The notes below the pieces were generated by a model. That model did not search any database, had not been told where the DNA came from, and saw only the letters and a program-made list of their open reading frames with translations. This document shows, one piece after another, positions 51,901 to 64,000 of a DNA stretch of 64,000 bases. Origin of the DNA: Tetracladium setigerum (lineage: Eukaryota > Ascomycota > Leotiomycetes > Helotiales); assembly GCA_031472005.1 (NCBI GenBank), contig PZJY01000013.1:1612001-1676000 (forward strand), given 5' to 3'. Both the position numbers and the translations under genes were made by a program. Numbering within the stretch: position 1 is the first letter of the stretch; every line of letters begins with the position of its first letter.

Positions 51901-54900
51901 AAGGCCAATATCTCCCGGGTATCTAACAAATGCAAATTTCGCCCATTTTCTTCGCAGAAAACCCTTTTCCGAATGCTCCGCTGTACTAAATGTCGTCAAT
52001 AGATTTACTGCCTTCCCAAGTCTCTGGTCCTCCGATCATGCCGAAGCGAATGTGTATTTTCGTCCCAAAGTTCGCCTAACGAATGCACTGACTTGCTACC
52101 CCATGCCCGTTCAAATAGATAAAACTCCCTCCTCTGGAGCACCGACTGCAACATGACTCCGCCATGCATTTACTCTGTTTCCACCTCTTCCACCCAGCCC
52201 AGCAAGAACTGCCATGCGAGCATTCTCTGCTGGTGGGGGTGCACGTACTGGTGCTTCGTTTTCGGGTTCGTTCCTCCTCCTGCCCGATGCTACACGCTCG
52301 ATAGGCGGCATATCTGGATTTAGCTGTTCTCTAACAGACCTTCGCCTCATCACTGGCGGAGGAGCACCAGGTGGCGGTACTGGGTATCTCCCAGGCATTC
52401 TTCGTGGTCCCGCTTCTGGTCGCGGTCCGGCTTCTGGTCGTGGAACGCCTCTCGCTTGAGCAACACCCATCACATAATTCGCCGCAGCTGTAGCTTGATC
52501 GAATCTCCCGGTGATGATATTGTGAGCTGCGCGCACGTAGTTCTGATTCATAAAATGACCTGCTCCATTCCCAACTCCATTGATATCCCCGATACCTCCT
52601 TGGTAGTCGTCATCCTCATCATCAGAGATGATGGCTCTTTGGAGTCTCCTCGCTAATTCTTCGTCTGCCCGCTCTTGGCGCCTGCGCTCGTTCATCTCAT
52701 CGTCAAAATTAATCGGTGGGCGTGGCCGTCGAAGTCGATTTGGTCGATCAGCAGGTGGCTCGTCAGGGATTTGCATATGATTCAAGCGGTCATTCTCGAC
52801 CGCATCATAATTAAACCAAGGGCAGTTACAAGTCTTCCATTTTAGACCGCAGCACATACAAAATTCAGCAGTACAGTGACTACTCAGTTAGCGAGGTACT
52901 TCAAGGCTCCAGGGTAACTCACCAGGTCATATGGTTGCAGCCTTCCTTCAACTCAACCATTGTTCTGCAGCTATAACATCTTTGCCACCCAGCTTCTTTT
53001 GCTGCAGCAAGGAGACGATTCGTTTCCTCATCCTTAGGGCAGTCCTTGGTTCCATGCCATTTACCATTGCAGAGGCAGCAAACCTTGGTTTTGCAACGAC
53101 TGCACTTGCCAAACTTTCGGCCCTCTTCTTTGTGAATGTTTGCCGGCTTAATCCACTCTCCACATCTTTTCCCGGGACAGTATATCCGATTCTTGGTAGA
53201 GAATTCTTGGAACTTCCGATTCCAGTTCTTTTTGAATTCAATGTTGAATAGCTTTTCGACGTGCTTTAGGGGTATGTGATCGGTGGTGCAACACTTCGGT
53301 GGCATGTGTTGAGGATCAGTGACGGAGAGTCGAAAAATGCGACGAAGACAAGCATGACACATTCGATGACCGCATTTCAACTTTGCAGATTTGGATCTTG
53401 GAATGTCATCGGATAGGCATGTCAAACACTCAATCCTGTGTTCGTCAGTGCTGTTCAAGCAAACGTATCCGTTGTCCTTACAATCTTTCGGGCTCCTCGG
53501 GTTGTTTTGGGGCTGAACCAAAGAGGCTATCTATGAAACTTGATCGCTTCCCAATCGTTGCAGTGGTAACACTTGCTTTTACGTCTGTGACTTTGGTGCT
53601 TGTGGTATTACTTCGCTTAAGAGATGGTCTCGGTGCAGATGGCGGCTCTTTTGTCGTTGCGCTCCTGCTAGATATAAGCATTAAACTTCCAGAACTCCAC
53701 AACATACATACCTTCGAAGTGGAGGTGATTCAACAGTAGACTTTCGGCGAGTACGGTGTGTCCTGGTCTTCGATGGAGACTCTGCTGTCTCCCTTTGTCT
53801 TTCCGCCGGCTCCCGAGTCTTCGTCCTCCTCTCCTGTCGTCGTTTCGCCCGATCATCCTCCTCGGTGACATATATGACCCTGACCTTCCTTTCCTTTGGC
53901 TTAATCACTTTCACAGCATCCTCATCCGAGCTACTAGAGTCTGCATCACTGCCAGACTTCCTCTCCGGGGTGACTCTCGATCTTGTTGGTTCTCCATAAA
54001 CGTAAGCTGTGGTGCCGCCGTCCTTCCCAGTCGATTTTCGTCGGCTACGATGCTTCTTCTCATCCGGACTCCTATGATGATCCCTTTTCCTCCTATGAGT
54101 TGATTTCAAACTTGGCAGAGTCGCATGCGATTCAGAAGTCATCTTCGGGGTTGATGCGCTTGGGATCGGGCTGCCATCGAGTCTTTCTAGTCGACTCCTC
54201 CGCACCTCTAAATCATCTGGTTCATGTGTGACAGCCCCGCCACTCTTCTGGCCATTTAATTCGCTGTGTGACCGTTGCCGGCGCCTGGCCTTTCTCTCTC
54301 CATTGGCACCCTGATGTGAATTCGCCATTAAACCATAGAGGCCCGACAGCCTCAATTTGGGGCCTTGGAATGGTGGTTGTGACTGCCGTGATCGATGGAT
54401 GGATGGGACGACTGAATATCTGTTCGCGTGGGATTGGTCTCGATCCCTGAGAAGGCTGAGACGATGGTTGGCAAATGCTCACCGACTTCTGCGGTTACTG
54501 CTGCATATGCATATTGGCTGTGAGGGGTCGAGGGTAACTTGAGGCGGAATTTTGGACGGGATATAAATGCCAATAGGAATGTGAGTAGTGATAGAATAAT
54601 AAAATAATCGAGCCCGATATCTGGGGTACTTTGTCAAGGTCCAAGGAAACAAGTGCAAGGGTTGAAAGTGCTTGCATGGGGATCTAGAAAGGGGTACATT
54701 GACTTGGCACTCTCGACTTGTGGGTCTCGGAACGAGCCGGTCGGCAGTCGCCTTGATCAACATCAACAACAACAACCACAACCAGGAAGAGAAACCACAT
54801 TATATTGACAATAGGTCTGCATGTTCTTCGCAGAATGATGCCACATTCTTTACAAACAATTCTACCTCTTCCTTCGTTGTTCCCAACACCAAACTCATCA

Positions 54901-57900
54901 TTCCTCTCTGCGTAATCCAGAAGCCATTCCTCAAACACCAAAACCAGAACAACGTTTTCAAACTGCCTATGCTCTGCCTTTCTAGCTCCTCCGAATTCCG
55001 TGGCGCGATTCCTTGATTCAAGAAATGGACGGTCAACACAGCTCCCAACCCAGTTGCCACAAGTTTGGTTCCCTTGCCGATACGGTTGATCTCTGTTCGG
55101 AGGTAATCCCCAAGGGCGTTGATCTCTAGTGCAACTTCTGGAGTGTATATCTCGGAGAGGCCTACATACCCACAAGACATCGCCAAGGTGTTGTTGTTGA
55201 AAGTTCCGGAATGGGGAAGGCCTGCAAGGTTGCGTGGATCATAAGAGGCAAGAAGCCCGGCTTTTCCGCCAAAACATCCGAATGCCATTCCACCTCCCAG
55301 GTATTTACCAAGAGTGATAATATCAGGAGTTAGACCATGGAAACCAGCAAATCCGTTTGGGTAAAGCCGAGATGTCATGACTTCATCTAAAATGAAGACT
55401 ACAGATGACTAGACACATGATCAGTTCGTCCACAGGAAAGAGACAAGGTTTTAGCGTTGGAACAACATACCTTTGCAGCAGTCTCCTGGATAGCGTGCAA
55501 AAACTCAGCGCTTGCAGGAATACACCCACCAGCGCCTTGCATGCCCTCAACAATTACAGCCGAAATGTCAGGGTTATTTTCAAGCAAAGTTTTGGTTCCC
55601 GCTACATCGTTATACTTTCCCAGAACCCAGTCGTCCTGATCAACATTATTTGGCGAAATGCCATGGCCGAAAGAAAGTACGCCTCCGTGGTAGCCTCCAT
55701 CAAATACAAGAACTTTCCGCTTCCCAGTTCTATGCCGTGCGATACTGAGTGCGTACAGATTGGCTTCAGTTCCGGAGTTACAGAATCGAAGCCGCTCCAT
55801 GGATGGAAAACGTTGACACAGCAGTTCCGCATATCTGCTTTCTTGGACGGTAGTACCTCCGAGACTGATTCCGACTTCATCAAAAGTTGATTGAATGGTC
55901 TGTCGAATCCGTGGGTGAGCATGTCCGTATAGACCAGCTGTATATTCAGCAGTTAGGTCAATATATCTGAAACAAAGTCAGACAGATTATCTCAAAAGGT
56001 TCTGCGAGAGATTTACTCATGTGAGTCACAGTCCCGTAAGCGGTTTCCAAAACCCCTTTCAAGACAGATTGGAAATGGATCTGTATGCAAGACACTTCTT
56101 GTATTTCCTCCTGGCATGAATTTCAATGCATTCTGGTGCTGAGACTCAGACACCGGATTTCGAGAGATAAAAGTCTTTTTCTCTTCCAGGAGTGCATCCT
56201 TAAGACTTCTGGGACTGTGGAGCACGGTTGGTCTGTCGACGAATGAAGCAGCCGAAGCCACTGGAGGCTCTGTCGAGTTGATTGCCACTGTTGCCATTGC
56301 AGTTGAGGGCTGAGAATTGCGGAGATGGTGTTGATTGAGATCTTGGAATGTGATGGGAAGGAACAACGTGCTTTAAGTCTCCGCTTACGGGAATAAGATC
56401 ATTCGAGTCAAATCCAAATTTTGCTTGTTAAAGCAGGTTGGGATGTTCATGAGTCTGATGCTGGGACCGTAATATGTTATTAAATTTATCGGCTCTGCCG
56501 CACTCAACTTTTTTATGGGCCTCTGTTATCCTCGGCAAGAATCTGTGTGTCGACAAGAAACTTCGGTTGATCCGAAGGACCACCCCACTTTGGCCGGCTT
56601 TTCCTGTTTAAAATGCGGCAAAGACGACGATAACTTGCCTCCTCCCCATTATCCTCCGCACTTCTGGAAAACTCATGGCCGACGGTGTCAATATGGATGC
56701 TGATATGCACACCCCTGATGACTCTGGGCCGTCGATTGCATCCTCAGGACTGGGGCCGAACCCAGTTGTAGAACGACGCGGAGAACGAAGGTCCGGGGCA
56801 GCCCCAGAGCTGCTCGTGCGTGTACCTTTTGCAAGTACGTTGATGTGAAGTACTCCGTAAGAAGTGAGTTCCTCAACAAATAAGCTGACCGCGTTAAGAT
56901 CTCGCAAGGCCAAATGTTCTGGTGAATGGCCAACTTGTAAAGCTTGTAAAAGCCGAAGTAGGGACTGTCTCTACCCAGGCCATCAGTCATTTGCTGTCGC
57001 CAATATACAGACCTCCTCTGCTCCCCCTTCACAGAGGTATACCGAAATCATCCCTACTCCTATAAGAAGGAGATGCCATGGACTAAACCGCGTGGTCTAT
57101 TAGACTTCCCTCCGATGATTTACGACGGATTGCGATTGCACACTTTCGAAAGAATTATGCGCCGACGCTTTTATGCTTCATTCCTCCCCAACGATTGATT
57201 GAAGACGATACTGGACAGTTCCTTCCACTGTCTTTGCTTCTCTGTATTATTACTCTCACATCAAAGTAAAATCCACTCTGTCCTTGTTTTTCCTTAATAC
57301 TAAATCAATGGCAAAGATTCATCCCGGAATTTGCTTCGTCCTACCCTTCAACTGTGGATGTTGGAGGCTACTTCCTCAATCTCGCTGAGCAAGAACTTAA
57401 TGCGACGTACAACGAACCTTCTTTGACAACCGTCCAATGTTGTTTAATTCTTTGCGTATATGAGCTTGGTGAAGGCGTGGAACATCGAGGATGGCTGCGA
57501 CTAGGTCATGCCGTGAGGCTCGCCCAACTTCTTCAACTCCACAGGCAAGACACTGGTCAGCGGCAATTCAATTGGGGAAGTTCAGCACCCGTTGCATCTG
57601 TTTCAATGGCTGAATCAAAGAGGCGAACCTTTTGGTGTTGCTTCTGCCTCGATAAGCTGTTTGCAAATGGGCGTGATAGAATCGCCATATTTACTACGGA
57701 CGACATAACAACTCTACTTCCACAATGTGACGATGACTTCATCTACGGTCGCGAAGTAAACCTATTTCGGTTGAACCAGCCTCCAGGAGCCTTACATGTT
57801 ACTGGCCCTGAAAGCATCTTTTCATACACGGTTCGGGTCGTCGAGATCCTCGGCAAGGTGTTGACCTGGCATGGGCGTGGCGGTCGACAGTCTGATCATA

Positions 57901-60900
57901 GATGTCCCTGGCTCCCCGACATGCCATTCACTATGCTCGACCGAGATTTGCAGCAGTGGAGAAAATCTGTGCCTCACCATCTTGACTATACGCCTCAGAA
58001 TTCGGTATCTGTGATTGCGGCTGGACAAGGCAGGGCCTGGTCCCTAATGTATCTGTTATACTTTCAAGCTAGAGCGTACTTGCACCGAGAGTATCTACCT
58101 TTTACTCCAAGAAGCAATTATGATCCGTCATCAGGTGTGCTATGGCTATCATGTTCACAGAAATTGCAGTTTACTAACATCTCACAGGTCCTTGCGATGG
58201 GCCACCACTTGTCCCCAAGACTGTGAGCCGCCTGGTAGCTGGTGGAGGGATTCAGCCATCGCTATGATAGAAAGCGCGAATGCAATTTCGGACATCTATA
58301 CTATGATGCACAGTCGAGGTTTATCTGCATCAGCATATCCAATTCCCGGCTTGGGTCTTCTCACAGCTGCGTCCATTCATACCCTCTATGCAATCTTTGG
58401 CTGGAACAGTATGAGGTCTATAATTACCGAGGAAGTGAGCAAAAACTACCTGCGGCAAGATATGGCGGGCTTTAATGATCTTGGCCAGCGTTGGGATTTA
58501 GCCGTTCACTGGGTGAGAAATTAAAGCGATTGCCTTCAGTTCCTGCTAATGTTTTTGACCCAAGATTCGCCAAGTTACGCTTTTCTACAAACTCAACCTT
58601 CTCACACGACACTCCATGATCCATAATACTTCAAGCGATATATTCACCTCATCAATAAATATTCCAGAGCTTGTCGATGGTCTGATGAACTATGTGCGCC
58701 AAGTCGGCCAGCAAGACGGTGCGATTCGCCGGGCAAATCTTAAACGCGATTTTGACTTTGAAGGCTGGCTCAAAATGTTAGACGATTCTGTGAAAGCTCG
58801 AATTGCCATCGAAGCTCCACGTGCGGCGTTGAATGTTGACCTCGGCGTCGGGGATGGTGGTAACACAGAAGAATTCGAGGAGGCAGAGGTTGGCAATCTT
58901 GATCTGGAGATGGACTTGCAGCAAGATACGGGAAGTGTTATGTTGTTCGATATTTGGGATAGTTGGGCCTTTGAAGAGTCAGGTTTGGGCATATAGGAGA
59001 AATTGGGAGTTTTCCAAAGGTCTCGATGGCTAATTTCTGTAGGAGTACAATTTCACGCAGCTGCAACACGCTTAGAGTTGTTACTGTACATGCATTACTC
59101 TACTGCTAAAGGAAGTCGCTTTTATTATTCAGAAGGAGTCCGGCTCCACCAGAAATCAGCCTCTTTTTTCATCCACGAATCGTCAGTCATCTGCGCCGAC
59201 ACTCCAACACTGTTTCCACCCGCTCTCTCGTCATTCCCTTCCCCAAAAACTATCTTAACAGGACTCTCTTGCTCGTAAGGCTTCCACTCTGGCCTCTCTC
59301 GCCACCTTCCCAAGATCCCATTCGGGCTTCCAGAAACAATGAAGCTAGTCCAATAGGCATGAAATGTTCCCACAAGTTCTTTGTGCGCGTCTGAAATTGC
59401 AACTAGTTTTTTGTCATGAAATTCATACCACATGTTATCGCCATGATTGGCACCGTTAATGACGCTGCTCCTGCTTGCCCAGTGATACAAATATACTGGA
59501 CAACTTTGATCATTCGATGCGAAATATGCTGTGTGTCGTACTGGGCTAGAGTATGCATATGTAGCATACGCTCGCTCCACTCTCCGGAACTGATCACCAA
59601 CGTCTGCTCGATCTTCTAGATATGTCTTCTGTGGATCCGTAGCGGGATCTAGGAACAGAGTGTTGATTGTCTCGAGATCCTCTTCATTCAGCTTCGGCAA
59701 AAGCTCCTTGAAGAACGCTGTGAAATTTTCACCACCTGACATACTTTTGTCAACATACATGCTACCTTCGTTAGTCGAGAAGCCAGTGATGATTGGGACT
59801 TTATGCCATTTTCCCGAACGCCAGGCATCGATAGGACGCCGAGAGATGATATCTCCGTCGATGCATGGTTGAAATGCCCAACGAAGAGATTTGTTGTAGT
59901 TTTGGAAGACTGCGATTGAGGCAGCTGAGATCTTTTCCGCTGGCACTGTGCGAAGATACTCAAAAAGCCCTTCCTTTTGGTGCGATTCCGGAACGCCAAT
60001 TAGATTGATGAATTGCTTGAATTGGGCCTCGTGGGTCGGGTGGTTGTAAGGATGACAGGCACGAGAAGTTGCTGCGCCAGATTCAATTATAACTCTGTGG
60101 AAGAGTTCTCTTGGCTCGTTTATATTCATCGTATGATGGGCAATCTGCAACTTATGTTACTTTCTCGTTCATTATTTTGCTTCGAGGGGCAACTTACAGA
60201 GTGAGCACCGGCTGAGAGTCCAAATAGCGTCACAGAACCAGCATCTCCCCCAAAAGCACCGATATTCTTTTGAACCCATTCGAGGACCATCACCTGATCT
60301 CTCAGTCCCAAATTCACGACCCCTCCTTTGCCGAAGCTTCCGAAGGGAGAAATCCATAAGCTCCAATTCGATAATTGAAACTGACGACAATAAAAGGTTC
60401 TTCGGACCACCCCACCATTGAAGCAGATTCATGCATTTTACTACTCCCACGGTTGAAAGCTCCTCCATGGATATATACTGCCACAGGTAGCTTCTTCGTC
60501 TCGTCGTAGCCTTTTGGACGGAAAACATTGAGATATAAACAGTCTTCAGATTCAGGTTCCGGCTGGGCCCCTACAAGAAACGACTTCTGAGGACATCTCG
60601 GTGCCCATTTTGTTGCTTCAAAAACTGCATTTGGGGAGTCTGGTACTGGCACTGGTCGTTTGAAACGAAGAGGGCCGATCGGGGGAAGTGCATACGGCAC
60701 TCCTAGGAATTGTTCGACGGTGGAAGGAAATCCATCATTGTGATCGCTTCCTAACAAAGTACCTTGTGAGAGCTTCACGGTTGGTCTTCTGGTGGTGGTG
60801 GTGGTGGTGGCTGACATGGTGTGAAAGGTGCTGGTTTCTCGTCCGAGTGTTCCAAGATCCAATAATCGACGTCTGGTACACTCAGGACTGTATATATCCT

Positions 60901-63900
60901 AGCTATTCTCAACGGCGATTCTTTTTCATCCGATTCCCACTATTTCCAGATACCCCAACCTTGACGTTGCCATCTGACTCAGTTGTTTATGGAGCCTTTC
61001 GCTTAATCATTGCTCCTTATCTAGCGTTTCCGCTCTGCCGTACAAATTTACGGCTTCTCCGCACTCACTGACACTCAATCCCACTTCTAGATAATTTTGC
61101 TCCATAGCTAAACATCCATCAACTTCCTCTTTCTCTGCATAATGAGCTTATCATCGAACTCTAATCTGTCGCCATGGACGTAATCGCGACTCACGAGCCG
61201 TTGTTGACTCTATATTGCCCAATCTGTCAATTTTCCGCTGTCAATCACATCCCACCTATTTACAATGCACCTTCAATAATCACATTAATCCACTTTTGAG
61301 AATGGACCTTACACTTATCATGATATGATATTACCACCCTCATAAACCGTGATTATGTGTCTAACTTATCGTTATCTTTCATTTGGCTCCGAGCTTCGAT
61401 TAATTGTCAATAGATAGGCCTGGAAATCGGAGTACATCTAATGCGCTTGCTCCTGGAAATAAGATCTCCACGAACTCCTCTCATCATCGTCATTCTCTTT
61501 ACTAAACCACTTTCAGCCCTCGAAATCACCAGTCATGTCTGACAAACTTGAGAAGGGTGTCTCGCCAGATCTTACTCCCGCACCAAACGTTGAAACCGGA
61601 TCCGTAATAGAAAAGACCCAGGAGGATACTTCTGCCTTGGACGCAGCAGATATCTTTCTTCACGACAATGGCTTCACCAAAGATTTCCTCGATGAGCAAC
61701 TCGCTGATCCCGTTCTCAATCAGAAGTTACTACGCCGTGTTGATCTCATGATCATGCCTCTCCTGTGCGGCACGTATCTCCTTCAGTACCTAGACAAACA
61801 AGCCTTGTCTTATGGGGCCGTGTTCGACCTTCTTACCGAAAACAACATCACGGGGGAGCAGTACAGCTGGTTGGGATCGATTTTCTACTTTGGATACCTT
61901 TTCGCTGAGTACCCATGGTCCTATGCCGCCCAACGATACCCCACAGGCAAGGTGATCTCAGGAAATATTATCGCCTGGGGCTCTATTCTACTCATTACCG
62001 CAGCATGTAAGAACTTCACGGGACTTGCTATCTGTCGATTCTTGCTTGGTTGTTTCGAGGCTCCCATTACGCCTTGTTTCATGATGATAGTTGGAATGTG
62101 GTATCAGCGAGAGCAACAGCCGTTCCGTGCTGGAATCTTCTACTGCTGCAATGGCGTGGGAAGCATGATGGGTGGAATTGTGACATACGCCATCGGACAG
62201 CAGGACAACTTTTCAGTTTGGAAGTCTGTATTCTTGCTCTGTGGAGGGCTTACTGTCGTTTGGGGTATCATCATGATGATCTTCCTTCCAGATGATATTT
62301 TGTCGGCAAAGAGATTTTCGGATTCCGATAAGGCACTTCTCGTTGCCCGAGGAAGGCAATCCAATACCGGTATCCTGAACCGTCAAATCAAGTGGTATCA
62401 AATCCGCGAGGCGTTGATGGACCCCCAAGTCTGGATCCTCTTCCTTTTCACGCTGCTGAACGAAGTCATCAATGGTGGAATTGCAAACTTTGGCAAGCTC
62501 ATCATCAAGGGTGTTGTCTCTTCTCCCCTTCTCACCATCGCATATGGAATTCCTCAGGGCGCTTTTCAGGTGTTCTTCATCTTGAGTTCATCGTATCTGG
62601 CATCCAAGTTAAAGAACGCACGAACCATAATCATGGCCATCTATATTGTTCCCACAGTCATTGGCTCTTCTCTTCTTTGGAAATTGCCCAGGGATAACCA
62701 CAACGGTTTACTGATGGCTTACTACATCGTCGGTGGCTTCGTTGCCTCTCTTGTCCTCGCCTTGCAATTGCCAGCCAACAATGTCGGAGGCTATACAAAG
62801 CGTGTCACCGCAACCGCCTTTGTCTTCCTGGCCTATTGCAGTATGTACCTCTCTTTCCGTATCAATAGGATTATGAACTTTGCTGACCACTACACCACAG
62901 TTGGAAATATTATTGGACCTCATGCTTTCCTTGCCTCAGAGCGACCCACCTACCCAACAGGATGCACAGTTGTTCTTGCCTGTTCAGCGGGACAGATCGT
63001 TCTCGCACTTATGCTTCGTGTGCTCTTGATTCGCCGAAACAAACAAAGAGATGCTGCGCAACAAGGAGGGGAGCAGGATAGTGGATTACTGGTTGGAGAT
63101 TTGACTGATTTCGAGAACCCCAATTTCAGATATGTTTATTGATAAGTTGCGCGGGGATTGCAGAAGGACAATGTATTTATTTCGTTCCAGTCGTTTTGAT
63201 ATTTTAAAGTCGCATGATATGATGATTGAAGGATGGGGTCCCTTCTTAAGAAACAGTGCCAAGTCTAAAGCGCAAATTTAAACAAATGAAGTAGATTCTG
63301 TACAGAAGTTATATTCTTTTGGGCTTTGCAATTGCTAGTGACTTGGGCTCTATTCACCTACAAACCCCCTGCCTAAACATTACAAGTGTCTATTGAGAGC
63401 TCAATGTCTTGACGGCTCCTGCAGAGTGTATCCTTGGTCTGGATTTGTCTCGTGTCATTCGTAATAGATTTGATTTGCGAGAACACGTCGACCTATGAAT
63501 CTATCACTGCGTTGCATTTAAAGACAAAAACGGCATGAAACCCCAGTACTATCAATTACCGAAATCTTTATTGATACTTTATAATGCTAGCGAAGGTATA
63601 GAGAAGTCATCTCTCGATGCGCCAAGATTAATCTCAGCCCCGCCTTGGAAAATATTGGTCATTATTTCCGATTGCAACAGTGCACTATTGACCTCAACAG
63701 TTGAATACAAACCACATCGTTCACAATGACAAACGGTTCGTCACTCTGCCCGCTCTGCTCAGAATTTGACTTCTCCCTATTCTCACCCGCAAAGTATAAT
63801 GGTGAATACGAATTAAGCAATAGAGAAGAGATTTCCTTCTCACGCGATTTCAATCAACTCTTAGAAAATCCAGATTGTTCATTCTGCAAGTTGATGCTGG

Positions 63901-64000
63901 AGGCTCTCGCATTATCAAAAGAATGGCCACCGAAATTATCACCTTCATTGCTTACTGTCCGCACTGAAATCCGTCCATTCGCAGAAACCACGCCCTTGCT

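Overview
This window is nuclear DNA of a filamentous ascomycete fungus. The genes carry many short introns (46-160 nt) with GTRNGT donors, CTRAY branch sites and YAG acceptors. The protein families are typical of Pezizomycotina: fungal ATP sulfurylase with an APS-kinase-like tail, DUF3712, Zn2Cys6 regulators, HET-type proteins and ACS-family transporters. The protein sequences feel closest to Leotiomycetes (Sclerotinia/Botrytis relatives), but that is an impression from memory, not a search.

Layout. 0-6 kb: the 5' part of an unrecognised conserved gene, then Isd11 (Fe-S cluster biogenesis) divergent from ATP sulfurylase (MET3). 6-17 kb: a degenerate duplication, a secreted M43 metalloprotease, a 13-bp minisatellite and an ACS-type MFS transporter with a 9-nt microexon. 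17-23 kb: an intronless gene of unknown function, a broken HET domain and decayed duplicated DNA. 23-32 kb: PAPS reductase (MET16), an Lds/Rrt8-like membrane protein, a candidate small membrane peptide gene and an F-BAR/RhoGAP protein (Rgd1-like). 32-43.6 kb: a DUF3712 membrane protein, an F-box protein, a YtcJ-type amidohydrolase with a one-base frameshift and an LtrA-type membrane protein. 43.6-54.5 kb: a decayed coiled-coil gene, a DJ-1/PfpI protein, a large DUF676/ROG1-type lipase and an RBR-type ubiquitin ligase. 54.8-63.2 kb: a compact four-gene set (class III aminotransferase, Zn2Cys6 regulator, type-B carboxylesterase, MFS transporter), followed by the start of a HET-type protein cut by the right edge.

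The most interesting part is the four-gene set. The genes are arranged as two divergent pairs. Each shared promoter holds the same composite site, CGG-N5-CCG followed directly by CACTCA, which is the half-site geometry expected for a Zn2Cys6 dimer. This suggests a small, self-regulated metabolic cluster for uptake and ester/amine conversion of an unknown compound, with no backbone synthase.

A second theme is sulfur: Isd11, ATP sulfurylase and PAPS reductase lie within 24 kb.

A third theme is quality. Several otherwise intact genes right of about 28 kb can only be read through if one base is added, in most cases at a short C or G run. The uniform direction points to consensus under-calls rather than several independent pseudogenes, but real decay cannot be excluded from sequence alone.
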